Below the pieces are notes generated by a model. The model saw only the letters and a list, made by a program, of their open reading frames with translations. It searched no databases and had not been told where the DNA came from. Below, piece after piece: positions 7,707 through 15,548 of a DNA stretch of 17,152 bases. Both the position numbers and the translations under genes were made by a program. Positions within the stretch are counted from its first letter, which is position 1, and each line of letters begins with the position of its first letter. This stretch comes from an uncultured bacterium (GTDB taxonomy: Bacteria > Actinomycetota > Actinomycetes > S36-B12): positions 1 through 17,152 of the forward strand of contig CAITYI010000108.1 of assembly GCA_903896585.1 (NCBI GenBank), written 5' to 3'.

Positions 7707-8564
7707 GTGAGCATCGAACAAAGAGCCAGCTTCACTTTGCAGACTGGGGAGCGCATTTATTACCGAGGTCAGCCCAACCTCACCGATCCCCCCATAATTT
7801 TGTTACATGGGCTATCACAACAATTACGGTACTGGGAGTTAGTTGAGCGTGAAGTTCAACGCCCGTGTATCGCTGTTGATCTTCGTGGACATGGCGACTC
7901 ACAGGACTTTGGACCTGATTCAAATTTCAGTGTTGATCGTGTTGCCCAAGACGTTATTGAACTCATGGCTCATCTTCAATTGGCCTCTGCGCACATTGTG
8001 GGTCATTCCTGGGGTGCATCTATTGCGCTTCGTATCGCTGTGAGCGCCCCGCAAAGGATCCTCAGTTGCGCACTCATTGATGGCGGGGCTTTCAACCCCA
8101 ATGATTTGATTCCAAATATTGTCAGTTCCGCAGCCGAGCTAAGAGAACTATTGACTCCCCCGACTGGGCCATTTTCTCAGGAAATGTTGGCGAATCACTA
8201 TCGGGAATTGGGAGGCACCGATAGCAGCAAAGTCATGGCGGCGGTCTCAGAAACCTACACGGATTCAGAAACAGGCGGTTTTGTCACCAAAATTGGATTC
8301 GCGAGGCATATGAAGGTACTTGATGGCCTCCTGGGGTATCACCACATTCATGACATTCGCAATATTCGAGTACCCACTTGGGTAGTGAACTGCCGCAGCG
8401 ATGATTTCTGGGATATTGCCAAATCGGACAGCATCCCCATGTTGCTCAACAACCACCTCATCCATGTCCAAAATTGGTACGGTTGTGTCCATGACGTTCC
8501 TCTCCAGCGGCCCCTTGCAGTTGCCGAATTGATTTCGACCATAGCGACTTTGACCGATGATTGA
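7707..8564 (+). CDS. Alpha/beta-hydrolase
   Basis: Encodes 285 residues with the alpha/beta-hydrolase fold: oxyanion-hole HGLS (34-37), VDLRGHGDS (58-65), the nucleophile elbow VGHSWGAS with S101, an acidic residue at SDD (231-233) and the catalytic histidine H262 in VHDVPLQRP. The triad is therefore complete. No signal peptide or membrane segment is visible, so it should be cytoplasmic. The substrate is unknown; an ester or C-C bond hydrolase is all that can be said. The start is GTG at 7707 with a GAGAG-type site upstream. It overlaps the following PAC2 gene by eight bases, so the two are likely cotranscribed. Its start is only 27 bp from that of the divergent HAD gene. Confidence 0.87.
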   Translation: MSIEQRASFTLQTGERIYYRGQPNLTDPPIILLHGLSQQLRYWELVEREVQRPCIAVDLRGHGDSQDFGPDSNFSVDRVAQDVIELMAHLQLASAHIVGHSWGASIALRIAVSAPQRILSCALIDGGAFNPNDLIPNIVSSAAELRELLTPPTGPFSQEMLANHYRELGGTDSSKVMAAVSETYTDSETGGFVTKIGFARHMKVLDGLLGYHHIHDIRNIRVPTWVVNCRSDDFWDIAKSDSIPMLLNNHLIHVQNWYGCVHDVPLQRPLAVAELISTIATLTDD

Positions 8565-9399
8565 ATTCGATGACCTTCCCGTTCTGCGTAAGCCCATTCT
8601 GATTGCTGCCTTCGAAGGATGGAATGACGCTGCTGAAAGTGCATCCGGTGCCGTTACACATTTACGCGAAGTATGGGATGCCGAAGTTTTACTTGAACTA
8701 GATCCGGAAGAGTATTACGACTATCAAGTCAATCGTCCGCACATTTACACAACTGATTCAGGTGAGCGTGGCCTGATTTGGCCGGCTACAAAAGTTTTCG
8801 TTGCTCGCGGCTCACACTCGGATCGAGATTTTGTGCTGATACAGGGCATTGAGCCAAATATGAAGTGGCCACAATTCACCCGTGAAGTACTGGGGTTGGC
8901 AGCGGAACTTGATGTCGAACTAGTGATCACCATGGGCGCGTTGCTCTCAGATAATCCGCATTCTCGCCCTGTACCGATTTCGGCGACAGCTTCTGACAAA
9001 GAACTCTTGGGCGAATTGCAACTTGATGTTTCACATTACGAAGGACCAACTGGAATTGTAGGGGTTCTCTCACAAGCGTGCGCGCAATTCGGAATCCCCT
9101 GTGTATCGCTGTGGGCTTCTATTCCACATTATGTTGGTCAGTCTCCTTGCCCCAAAGCGACATTAGCGCTCATTGAGCGTCTCGAAGATATTCTCGATAT
9201 AGCCATCCCACTGCGAGAGTTGCCAGAAGAGTCGCGAGCATGGGAAATTGGTGTGAATGAACTTGCCGACGATGACGAAGAAATTGCGGATTATGTCTCA
9301 CAGCTTGAGGAGGCTCGCGATACAGCTGAATTGCCAGAAGCTTCCGGCGATGCCATTGCGCGAGAATTTGAAAAGTATCTGCGCAGAAGAAACACTTAA
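8557..9399 (+). CDS. PAC2-family (proteasome assembly chaperone-like) protein
   Basis: Encodes 280 residues of the PAC2 family, whose eukaryotic and archaeal members help assemble 20S proteasomes. Recognisable parts are ILIAAFEGWNDAA (14-26), ITMGALLSDNPHSRPVP (124-140), YEGPTGIVGVL (161-171) and SLWASIPHYVG (184-194), followed by an acidic segment (about 221-262) and a basic end (FEKYLRRRNT). It lacks a C-terminal HbYX motif, so if it touches the proteasome it does so differently from HbYX-bearing PAC-type chaperones. The role in actinobacteria is not established, to my knowledge. ATG at 8557 lies inside the end of the hydrolase gene. The stop overlaps the pgi stop by four bases on the opposite strand. 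Confidence 0.92.
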   Translation: MIEFDDLPVLRKPILIAAFEGWNDAAESASGAVTHLREVWDAEVLLELDPEEYYDYQVNRPHIYTTDSGERGLIWPATKVFVARGSHSDRDFVLIQGIEPNMKWPQFTREVLGLAAELDVELVITMGALLSDNPHSRPVPISATASDKELLGELQLDVSHYEGPTGIVGVLSQACAQFGIPCVSLWASIPHYVGQSPCPKATLALIERLEDILDIAIPLRELPEESRAWEIGVNELADDDEEIADYVSQLEEARDTAELPEASGDAIAREFEKYLRRRNT

Positions 9400-11015
9400 T
9401 CCTGTCGATTTATTCGAAGGTACTCCTTAATGGAGTACTGGGTACTTGCATCAAATGCTTCGATCAGCGATGCATCAGAGAACGAAAGAGTAATGCCGGT
9501 AGCAACTTTTTTACCAAGTTCTACACCCCATTGATCAAATGAATTGATCCCCCAAATCACACCTTGAGTGAACACCGAATGCTCGTACAGAGCCACTAAC
9601 GCACCCAATGAATGTGGATTCAATTTATCAATCATGAAAAGTGAAACTGGTCTATTTCCAGGCATCTCCTTGTGCGCAAGCAGATCTGGCGCATTGCCGT
9701 TTGAACGGAGTTCTTCCCGAGTGACACCAATAGACAACACCGATGCCTGTGCGAGTGCATTGGCAACAAGAATGGCCTGTTGCGGATCAACACCTTCACT
9801 CTCACGGGCCACGACAATGAAATCACAGGCGACAATTGATGTTCCCTGGTGCAGCAACTGATAGAAGGAGTGTTGGCCATTTGTTCCTGGTTCACCCCAA
9901 AATATTGCGCCGGTGTTGTAATGAACCAGAGAGCCATCTCTCCTTACCCGTTTTCCGTTGCTTTCCATCGTGAGCTGTTGGAGATAAGCCGGGAACCTGC
10001 CTAAATAATGGGAGTACGGCAATACTGCTGTTGTTTCAATATTGAGAAAATCTCTATTCCAGACCGCAATGGCCCCCATGAGCATTGGCAAATTTTCTTG
10101 TGGGGGTGCGGTACGGAAGTGCTCATCCATGTCGTGAAAACCACGCAACATGACATCAAAATTATTGGGACCGATAGCAATCATGGTACTGAGACCCACC
10201 GCGGAAACCATGGAATATCGTCCACCAACCCAGTCCCAAAAACCAAATATATTTCTGAGATTTATGCCGAAATCAGCAACACCCTGAGAATTAGTGGACA
10301 CCGCAACAAAATGTTGCTGCACAACGTCACTCGGATTCAGGTGTGGCAGATTCTTCAGTATCCAGGATTTAGCAGCATTGGCATTGAGCATGGTTTCTTC
10401 GGTCGTGAAAGTTTTTGACACAACAATAAAAAGTGTTCGCTCGGGATCACTTCCTTCGAGCGCCTCCTTTAGATCGTTTGCATCAACATTCGAGACAAAT
10501 GCGAAAGATATTTCGGGAATCACAAAATCATGTAATGCCCGATTTGCCATGGCTGGACCCAGATCCGAACCGCCAATACCGATGTTAATGACCCGATTGA
10601 TTGACTTGCCTGTTATACCTTTCCACTGGCCACTTCGGACCTGATCGCTGAAGTTGCGCATCCTGTCCAAGACTGAATGAATATCAGGTGACACGTCAAC
10701 ATCTGCAACGATTACAGGCTGATTGACCGGGGCTCGCAACGCAACATGAAGTACAGAGCGGCCCTCAGTTGTATTAATGGGATCGCCGCGAAACATGGAG
10801 TCACGAAGATCCGCCACGTTTGTTTGATCCAGTAATCCGACGAGTGACTCGAGAACTTGGCTATCGAGCCGCTGACGGGAAAAGTCAGCTGATATTCCTG
10901 CCGCAGATAGGCGTAAATAGGTGCGATCCTTATCAATCAAAGCTCTCAGAGGTAATTGCCTCGCAGCCAATGTGGTCAACTCAGCCCACGCGGGCGTTTC
11001 CATGGGATCAGTCAC
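9396..11015 (-). CDS. pgi: Glucose-6-phosphate isomerase
   Basis: Encodes about 539 residues that interconvert glucose-6-phosphate and fructose-6-phosphate in glycolysis and gluconeogenesis. Clear landmarks are INIGIGGSDLG (143-153), the signature DWVGGRYSMVSAVGL (261-275), the catalytic glutamate in LTMESNGK (E351), the histidine in GTNGQHSFYQLLHQG (H382) and the lysine in QWGVELGKK (K502). Length fits the family. The frame is open for 70 more codons upstream, but those run into gnd and do not look like PGI. I chose GTG at 11013-11015 because an AAGG (11024-11027) lies eight bases away; ATG at 11001-11003 is the alternative and shortens it by four residues. It diverges from gnd and converges on the PAC2 gene. 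Confidence 0.96.
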   Translation of the reverse strand: MTDPMETPAWAELTTLAARQLPLRALIDKDRTYLRLSAAGISADFSRQRLDSQVLESLVGLLDQTNVADLRDSMFRGDPINTTEGRSVLHVALRAPVNQPVIVADVDVSPDIHSVLDRMRNFSDQVRSGQWKGITGKSINRVINIGIGGSDLGPAMANRALHDFVIPEISFAFVSNVDANDLKEALEGSDPERTLFIVVSKTFTTEETMLNANAAKSWILKNLPHLNPSDVVQQHFVAVSTNSQGVADFGINLRNIFGFWDWVGGRYSMVSAVGLSTMIAIGPNNFDVMLRGFHDMDEHFRTAPPQENLPMLMGAIAVWNRDFLNIETTAVLPYSHYLGRFPAYLQQLTMESNGKRVRRDGSLVHYNTGAIFWGEPGTNGQHSFYQLLHQGTSIVACDFIVVARESEGVDPQQAILVANALAQASVLSIGVTREELRSNGNAPDLLAHKEMPGNRPVSLFMIDKLNPHSLGALVALYEHSVFTQGVIWGINSFDQWGVELGKKVATGITLSFSDASLIEAFDASTQYSIKEYLRINRQD

Positions 11016-11136
11016 TAACCTAGCCTTGCACACTAACCGGCAAACAGCATGCAATACCCAAGGCTCTTTGATAGGCGAGACAGATCTGCAGTGATTTGAA
11101 ATTCGAAACGCATCACCATCGAACTGAGGAGCAGTC
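11016..11136. promoter_or_regulatory. Divergent pgi/gnd intergenic region (likely promoters)
   Basis: At 121 bp this is the longest non-coding stretch in the window, lying between two outward-facing genes, so promoters for both should be here. On the minus strand TAGGTT (11017-11022), 16 bases after TTTGCC, is a weak -10/-35 candidate for pgi, but it almost touches the GTG start. I found no convincing pair for gnd. Short palindromes such as CAGATCTG (11081-11088) and GCATGC (11047-11052) are present but may be chance. The promoter assignment is an inference from layout. Confidence 0.45.
11126..11131 (+). promoter_or_regulatory. Ribosome binding site of gnd
   Basis: GAGGAG lies five bases before the GTG at 11137. 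It is the best Shine-Dalgarno match in the window and settles the gnd start, which would otherwise be uncertain because the first 16 residues are not conserved. Confidence 0.8.
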
Positions 11137-12198
11137 GTGAACGCATCAAATAAGAACGTACCACTGCCAGAGCCACCCAAGTCCGTGACTATCGGCATGG
11201 TCGGCCTTGGGCGCATGGGTGCCAATCTCGGACTCCGAGCTATTCGGGGTGGACATCAGGTGATCGGGTGCGATCGCGATCCACAGTTGGTGAAAAAGTT
11301 TCAGGACTTTGGATCAAGCGCCACGGTCTCACTTTCTGACATGGTCGCCCAACTACCAGCGCCGAGGACTGTTTGGGTCATGGTTCCTGCGGGAGCGCCA
11401 ACCGATTCAGTAATAGTTGAGCTGAGTTCACTGCTCGAGTCGGGTGACTGCATCATTGATGGTGGGAATTCGCATTATCGGGACGACATTCATCACGCTC
11501 ACGAACTATCCCAGCAGGGAATCGAATTCATTGATGTCGGCACCTCAGGGGGCGTGTGGGGTCTGGAACGAGGATATTCGCTCATGATTGGTGGCACTGA
11601 CGCCGCCGTGGAGCGGCTCACAAACCTATGGCGCACCCTGGCTCCAGGTGTAGCAACGGCACCTCGAACAGATTCGCTATCTGAACTTTCCCCCGCGGAA
11701 GAAGGCTGGCTGCACTGTGGGCCGAACGGGGCCGGACACTTTGTAAAAATGGTTCACAACGGAATCGAATACGCGATTATGGCGGCATTTTCAGAGGGGT
11801 TAAATGTACTGAAGCATGCCAATGCGGGTTCACGTGAAGAGTTAGCCGATGCCGAGACAGCCCCGCTGAATTCCCCTGAGATGTATCAATTCAACTTCGA
11901 TATTCCGGAAATTACCGAGGTGTGGAGGCGAGGTTCAGTTATCAGTTCGTGGCTCTTAGATCTCACCGCAAGTGAACTGCGTAAAAGCCCTGAATTGATC
12001 GAGTTTGGTGGAAAGGTGTCCGATTCTGGTGAAGGTCGGTGGACGTCTATTGCCGCCATCGAGGAAGGTGTTCCGACCCCGGTAATGACGGCCGCCCTCT
12101 TCGCTCGATTTACGTCGAGAGACATGGATCTCTTTGCTAATAAAGTGCTGAATGCCATGCGTAAAGGATTCGGCGGACACTTGGAAAAAACTGACTAA
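11137..12198 (+). CDS. gnd: 6-phosphogluconate dehydrogenase, decarboxylating (short type)
   Basis: Encodes 353 residues that oxidise 6-phosphogluconate to ribulose-5-phosphate and CO2 in the pentose phosphate pathway. The Rossmann motif is MVGLGRMGANL (21-31). IDGGNSHYRDD (107-117), VGTSGGVWGLERGYSLMIGG (134-153) and GPNGAGHFVKMVHNGIEYAIM (195-215) hold the substrate pocket, with catalytic K204, N208 and E211. GEGRWTSIAAIEEGVPTPV (298-316) closes the second domain. It belongs to the roughly 300-350 residue class, not the 470-residue E. coli type. D46 at the end of the second strand (GCDRDP) would favour NAD+ over NADP+; this is inferred from general Rossmann rules. It diverges from pgi, giving a small sugar-phosphate module. 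Confidence 0.95.
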   Translation: MNASNKNVPLPEPPKSVTIGMVGLGRMGANLGLRAIRGGHQVIGCDRDPQLVKKFQDFGSSATVSLSDMVAQLPAPRTVWVMVPAGAPTDSVIVELSSLLESGDCIIDGGNSHYRDDIHHAHELSQQGIEFIDVGTSGGVWGLERGYSLMIGGTDAAVERLTNLWRTLAPGVATAPRTDSLSELSPAEEGWLHCGPNGAGHFVKMVHNGIEYAIMAAFSEGLNVLKHANAGSREELADAETAPLNSPEMYQFNFDIPEITEVWRRGSVISSWLLDLTASELRKSPELIEFGGKVSDSGEGRWTSIAAIEEGVPTPVMTAALFARFTSRDMDLFANKVLNAMRKGFGGHLEKTD

Positions 12199-13421
12199 AT
12201 CTTCACGCCTAGTAATGCATCACACAAATCCCTGACCAATGCGCCACCGTTGGATTCGGTTCCTCGTCCCGCGAGAGTTTCTTGCGCCCAAAAATCTATG
12301 GCATCAAGGGCACTCGGTGTCTTCAGATCGTCGCTGAGGACTTCACGGACCCGAGTGAGTAAAATTTCACTGGGCATAGTCACAGCCTGCGAAATGGCTG
12401 CGCGCCACAGATCAAGTCGATCCTTTGCTCCCTGCAATCCGTGTGGTGTCCATGCCCAGTCACTTCGATAGTGATGTGCAAGCAAAGCCAATCGGATCAC
12501 CATCGGGTCCACCCCCTCTTGTCGAAGGATAGATACAAAAACCAGGTTTCCACGCGACTTAGACATCTTGTGCCCTTGCCACGAGACCATGCCAGAGTGA
12601 ACATAAAATCTGGCAAACGGTATTTCACCGGTGACCCGCTCTGCTTGAGCCGCACTCATTTCATGGTGTGGAAAGACCAGGTCTGATCCACCACCTTGTA
12701 CATCGATTGTCGACCCGAGAAACTTCAAGGCTATTGCAGAACACTCGATGTGCCAGCCGGGTCGCCCGTGCCCAAGCGGTGTATTCCATGCCGGCTCATT
12801 GGGCTTCTCCAGTTGCCACAGGAGCGGATCCAGTGCGTTTTCTTTTCCTCGCCGATCCGGATCACCGCCCCTTTCCCCAAACAGAGCAATCATTCGATCT
12901 TGATTCAAATGAGACACGGATCCAAATCCTGGACTCCGGGAGATTCGAAAATACAAATCACCATCAACGGAATAGACATCACCTTGGCTTTGTAATTGCT
13001 CAACAATCGAAACAACATCAGGAATCGACTCAACTGCACCGATGTAGTGCGAAGGGGGAATAACCCGCAATGCGAACATGTCCTCGCGAAACAAGGCCGT
13101 CTCCCGTTCAGCAATGGCGCGCCAGTCTTGTCCGGTTTCAACCGCTCGTTTCAATAAAGGATCGTCGATGTCGGTTACGTTCTCAACGAAATTTACCGAA
13201 TGCCCGCCATCTCGCCACTGCCTGATCAACAGATCAAATGCAACATATGTGTTCGCGTGACCCATGTGAGTGGCGTCATAGGGGGTTATCCCACATACAT
13301 AGATGGAAGCAGTTTGACCAACTGCGGTCGGCCTAATGTTTTGAGTAGCCGAATCGAATAGCCGAAGTTCTAACCCATGACCGGGCAACCGAGGTACTTC
13401 AGGTGCTTCCCAACTCTTCAC
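12195..13421 (-). CDS. mshC: Mycothiol ligase MshC (cysteine:GlcN-Ins ligase)
   Basis: Encodes 408 residues of the ATP-dependent ligase that joins cysteine to glucosaminyl-inositol, the third enzymatic step of mycothiol synthesis. It resembles cysteinyl-tRNA synthetase but has the MshC opening SWEAPEVPRLPG and the shorter C-terminus. C43 (YVCGITPYDATHMGH), C227 (GWHIECS) and a histidine in PHHE (251-254) are the zinc site that selects cysteine. The HIGH-like motif is THMGH (51-55) and KMSKS is at 285-289. The start is GTG at 13419-13421. It is last in a four-gene run with SCO1664, DUF3090 and the phosphatase, 23 bp after SCO1664, and overlaps the gnd stop by four bases. It implies mycothiol as the main low-molecular-weight thiol; other msh genes must lie elsewhere. 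Confidence 0.95.
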   Translation of the reverse strand: MKSWEAPEVPRLPGHGLELRLFDSATQNIRPTAVGQTASIYVCGITPYDATHMGHANTYVAFDLLIRQWRDGGHSVNFVENVTDIDDPLLKRAVETGQDWRAIAERETALFREDMFALRVIPPSHYIGAVESIPDVVSIVEQLQSQGDVYSVDGDLYFRISRSPGFGSVSHLNQDRMIALFGERGGDPDRRGKENALDPLLWQLEKPNEPAWNTPLGHGRPGWHIECSAIALKFLGSTIDVQGGGSDLVFPHHEMSAAQAERVTGEIPFARFYVHSGMVSWQGHKMSKSRGNLVFVSILRQEGVDPMVIRLALLAHHYRSDWAWTPHGLQGAKDRLDLWRAAISQAVTMPSEILLTRVREVLSDDLKTPSALDAIDFWAQETLAGRGTESNGGALVRDLCDALLGVKI

Positions 13422-13444
13422 TGCCTGAGCCTATCGGCAGGCTA

Positions 13445-14203
13445 CTAGAAAACTGGCCAAGGGATTGCCGGCCAATGAGGCGAAGGCAGGGGGTACAACT
13501 CCGTTGTGATGAGGTTCTCAAGCCGTGCCCGTAATGCTGCACTCTCAGGCGGACTCAACCACATATCAATTGGTTCGTAGTCATCTTCTAATACCGATGC
13601 ACATGTTTTCAAGTTCACAATTAACTCCGCTGCAATGGGTGTGCCAGCCCATCCCCAAATCACCGTGCGTAACTTGTTTTCCTCATGAAAGCACACTCCG
13701 TGATCGATGCCAAAAAATCGCTCAGTGCTTACTGCAAGAACATGCCCGGCCTTGCGATCAGCATTATTCGCGACTGCGTCAAACAATGCCAGCTTCTTTA
13801 ATGGCTCACTGTCAGCGTGCGCAAGAACTACTAAGTCTCCATCCTGAGTTTGACCTTGTAGGACATTTATCCATTCGGGAGGTACGGAGTTAGGTGAAAA
13901 GAGATTTACCGGGCGATCGGTATCTATTTCGGGAATCCATTCCTGGATCATGCCCTCGCCAAAGGGGCCATCGAAGATCCATTGGGTCAAGGGAATGAGA
14001 TTCCAGTTGAGGAGTTTGTCCAACTCACTTGCCGCAATCTCTCTACCCGTGAGCGTTTGATCTAAAAAGTCCCACAGGGGTCGCTCACCTCGGACCGGCT
14101 TGTATACGTACTCTTTACCACTCACGGAATCTACACAGAAAAATGTCGCATTACTAGCTTCGGAAATTTGCCCTCGAACCTCAAGGCGAATATCAGCATT
14201 CAC
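13445..14203 (-). CDS. SCO1664-family protein (PI3/4-kinase-like fold)
   Basis: Encodes 252 residues of the actinobacterial SCO1664 family, of unknown function but related to phosphatidylinositol 3/4-kinase-like catalytic domains. A possible nucleotide-binding lysine is in YKPVRGERPLWDF (K36). FDAVANNADRKAGH (141-154) looks like a catalytic loop with D149, and GIDHGVCFHEE (165-175) looks like the metal-binding segment with D167. GWAGTPI follows. These assignments are by analogy. I chose GTG at 14201-14203, eight bases from the DUF3090 stop with GAGGA inside the end of that gene; the frame is open for 53 more codons, but they overlap DUF3090 and match nothing. Same order beside mshC in other actinobacteria, as I recall. 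Confidence 0.88.
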   Translation of the reverse strand: MNADIRLEVRGQISEASNATFFCVDSVSGKEYVYKPVRGERPLWDFLDQTLTGREIAASELDKLLNWNLIPLTQWIFDGPFGEGMIQEWIPEIDTDRPVNLFSPNSVPPEWINVLQGQTQDGDLVVLAHADSEPLKKLALFDAVANNADRKAGHVLAVSTERFFGIDHGVCFHEENKLRTVIWGWAGTPIAAELIVNLKTCASVLEDDYEPIDMWLSPPESAALRARLENLITTELYPLPSPHWPAIPWPVF

Positions 14204-14211
14204 GGAAATAT

Positions 14212-14778
14212 CTATCCTCGGCGCAGGTAGCCGTTGGCCCGCGGACAAATATGGCCATCGGCGTTTAGCGGCTGTTGGCAAAACGGACACGGTGGTCGGC
14301 CGGCCTGCGCGACATTGCGAATTCGATCCGCAAAGGATCGGGCATATGGCGCACTGAGCCACACTCGCAGGGTGTCCGGACCTTCATCGCCATCTTCGCC
14401 CAACTCGGGAACGGTGGAATCCTCCTCACTTATTGCGTGAGCTTCAATCACCACCGCAAGAGCTGATTCATCCCAGCCCAAGGCCATGGCGCCCACTCGA
14501 AACTCCTCCATGAGGGGCATATCGAGGGGATCTGAGTCGGTCAACTCAACAGGTGCTGTCTCCGGTACCAAGTTGTGCGGATCACGGGACGCCCTCACTT
14601 CGTCGAGTAACTGATCAATGCGTTCCGCGAGAACAATGGCCTGTTGCTTCTCAAAAGCCACCGAAGTGAGTTGCCCCGCAGATTTTGCTTGCAAATAGAA
14701 CGCTCGTTCACCCGGCATTCCTACCGTTCCTACGACAAATCTTTCTGGAAGGCGGTATTCCAAAATTCTCCTCGTCAT
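14212..14778 (-). CDS. DUF3090 family protein with C-terminal zinc-ribbon-like motif
   Basis: Encodes 188 residues of DUF3090, a conserved actinobacterial family without a known role. The N-terminal part (RFVVGTVGMPGERAFYLQAK) is a beta-rich domain. An acidic stretch at 120-133 precedes RVWLSAPYARSFADR (137-151). The end, CPFCQQPLNADGHICPRANGY (163-183), has three cysteines and one histidine spaced like a small zinc-binding knuckle. Start ATG at 14776-14778 overlaps the stop of the phosphatase gene by four bases (ATGA), and the stop is eight bases before SCO1664, so the three are almost surely translated from one message. The mshC neighbour hints at thiol or nucleotide metabolism, but that is only association. 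Confidence 0.9.
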   Translation of the reverse strand: MTRRILEYRLPERFVVGTVGMPGERAFYLQAKSAGQLTSVAFEKQQAIVLAERIDQLLDEVRASRDPHNLVPETAPVELTDSDPLDMPLMEEFRVGAMALGWDESALAVVIEAHAISEEDSTVPELGEDGDEGPDTLRVWLSAPYARSFADRIRNVAQAGRPPCPFCQQPLNADGHICPRANGYLRRG

Positions 14779-15464
14779 GATGAACCCCCACCAACGGGTG
14801 CATCAGAACCTTGATCTGATGCTGCAGTGACAAAGCGTGATGCCTTTTCTCCACTCGCATTTGTCGCAACAACAAATGGTCTTAAGGTCGCGTATCTCAC
14901 GACCGATACGGATCCCGGGTCAATCACAATTCTTTGGAAATGATCTAGGTGCATGCCCAGGGCATCGGCTATGACTGACTTTATGACATCACCGTGACTC
15001 ACCGCGATGTAGAGAGAATCCGGTCCCAGCAGGTCGTTCCAGCGGCGAATAGCTGCAACAGCCCGATTCTGCATGTGTGACATCGACTCCCCTGATTCCC
15101 CCGGAAAGACAACGGAACTTGGATGGTCTTGGACCGCACGCCACATTTCATGGTGCGCTAATTCCGCCAACGACTGACCGGTCCACGAACCATAATCACA
15201 CTCAATTAGCCCCGGCTCATGTTGTATTTGGGGCTCAAAATCCGACGTGGATAGGCCTTGCGCGATGATGTCTGCGGTTTGAACAGTGCGTTCCATGGGT
15301 GATGTGATGATCGCTTGGGGAACTAGTCCCTTGAGGGCTTTTGATAAATCTGAAATTTGTTGGATGCCGGTGTCATCAAGTTGAATCCCAGGGGATGTTC
15401 CAGCAAGAATCCCACTAGCGTTCGCCGGCGTTTGCCCGTGACGAATGAGTAGCACTGTTGCCAT
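14775..15464 (-). CDS. Histidine phosphatase (MSMEG_4193-type phosphomutase family)
   Basis: Encodes 229 residues of the histidine phosphatase superfamily. LLIRHGQT contains the phospho-accepting H9 with R8; R59 (SPMERTVQTA), E88 (LIECDYGSWTG) and H157 (AVSHGDV) complete the active site. The later segment GMHLDHFQRIVIDPGSVSVVRY (170-191) is typical of the MSMEG_4193-type family rather than of cofactor-dependent phosphoglycerate mutase. The substrate is unknown. ATG at 15462-15464 is the only good start; a GAGGG lies 13 bases upstream, a long spacing. It is first in the run that ends with mshC, so its promoter should lie in the 84-bp gap to corA. Confidence 0.9.
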   Translation of the reverse strand: MATVLLIRHGQTPANASGILAGTSPGIQLDDTGIQQISDLSKALKGLVPQAIITSPMERTVQTADIIAQGLSTSDFEPQIQHEPGLIECDYGSWTGQSLAELAHHEMWRAVQDHPSSVVFPGESGESMSHMQNRAVAAIRRWNDLLGPDSLYIAVSHGDVIKSVIADALGMHLDHFQRIVIDPGSVSVVRYATLRPFVVATNASGEKASRFVTAASDQGSDAPVGGGSS

Positions 15465-15548
15465 GGGAAAACGGTATCCCTCAATGCAAAAACGGGCTCC
15501 AGAATGCCCCTCTGTTCGCAGGTGGCGGAATCGAGGGACAATAAGGGC

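Noticed and set aside
6141..8564. Nuclease + HAD phosphatase + hydrolase as a possible defence island
   Set aside because: The genes point in different directions, match a conserved actinobacterial neighbourhood, and show no mobile elements, atypical composition or defence partners.
11081..11088. CAGATCTG palindrome in the pgi-gnd gap as a regulator site
   Set aside because: Eight bases with no second copy elsewhere in the gap; likely chance.
11016..11225. 70-codon upstream extension of pgi to 11225
   Set aside because: It runs across the pgi-gnd gap and into the N-terminus of gnd; PGI similarity begins near 11003-11015.
14204..14362. Longer SCO1664 start at 14362
   Set aside because: The added 53 residues lie antisense-free but in a second frame of DUF3090, whose zinc-binding end is clearly the real coding there.
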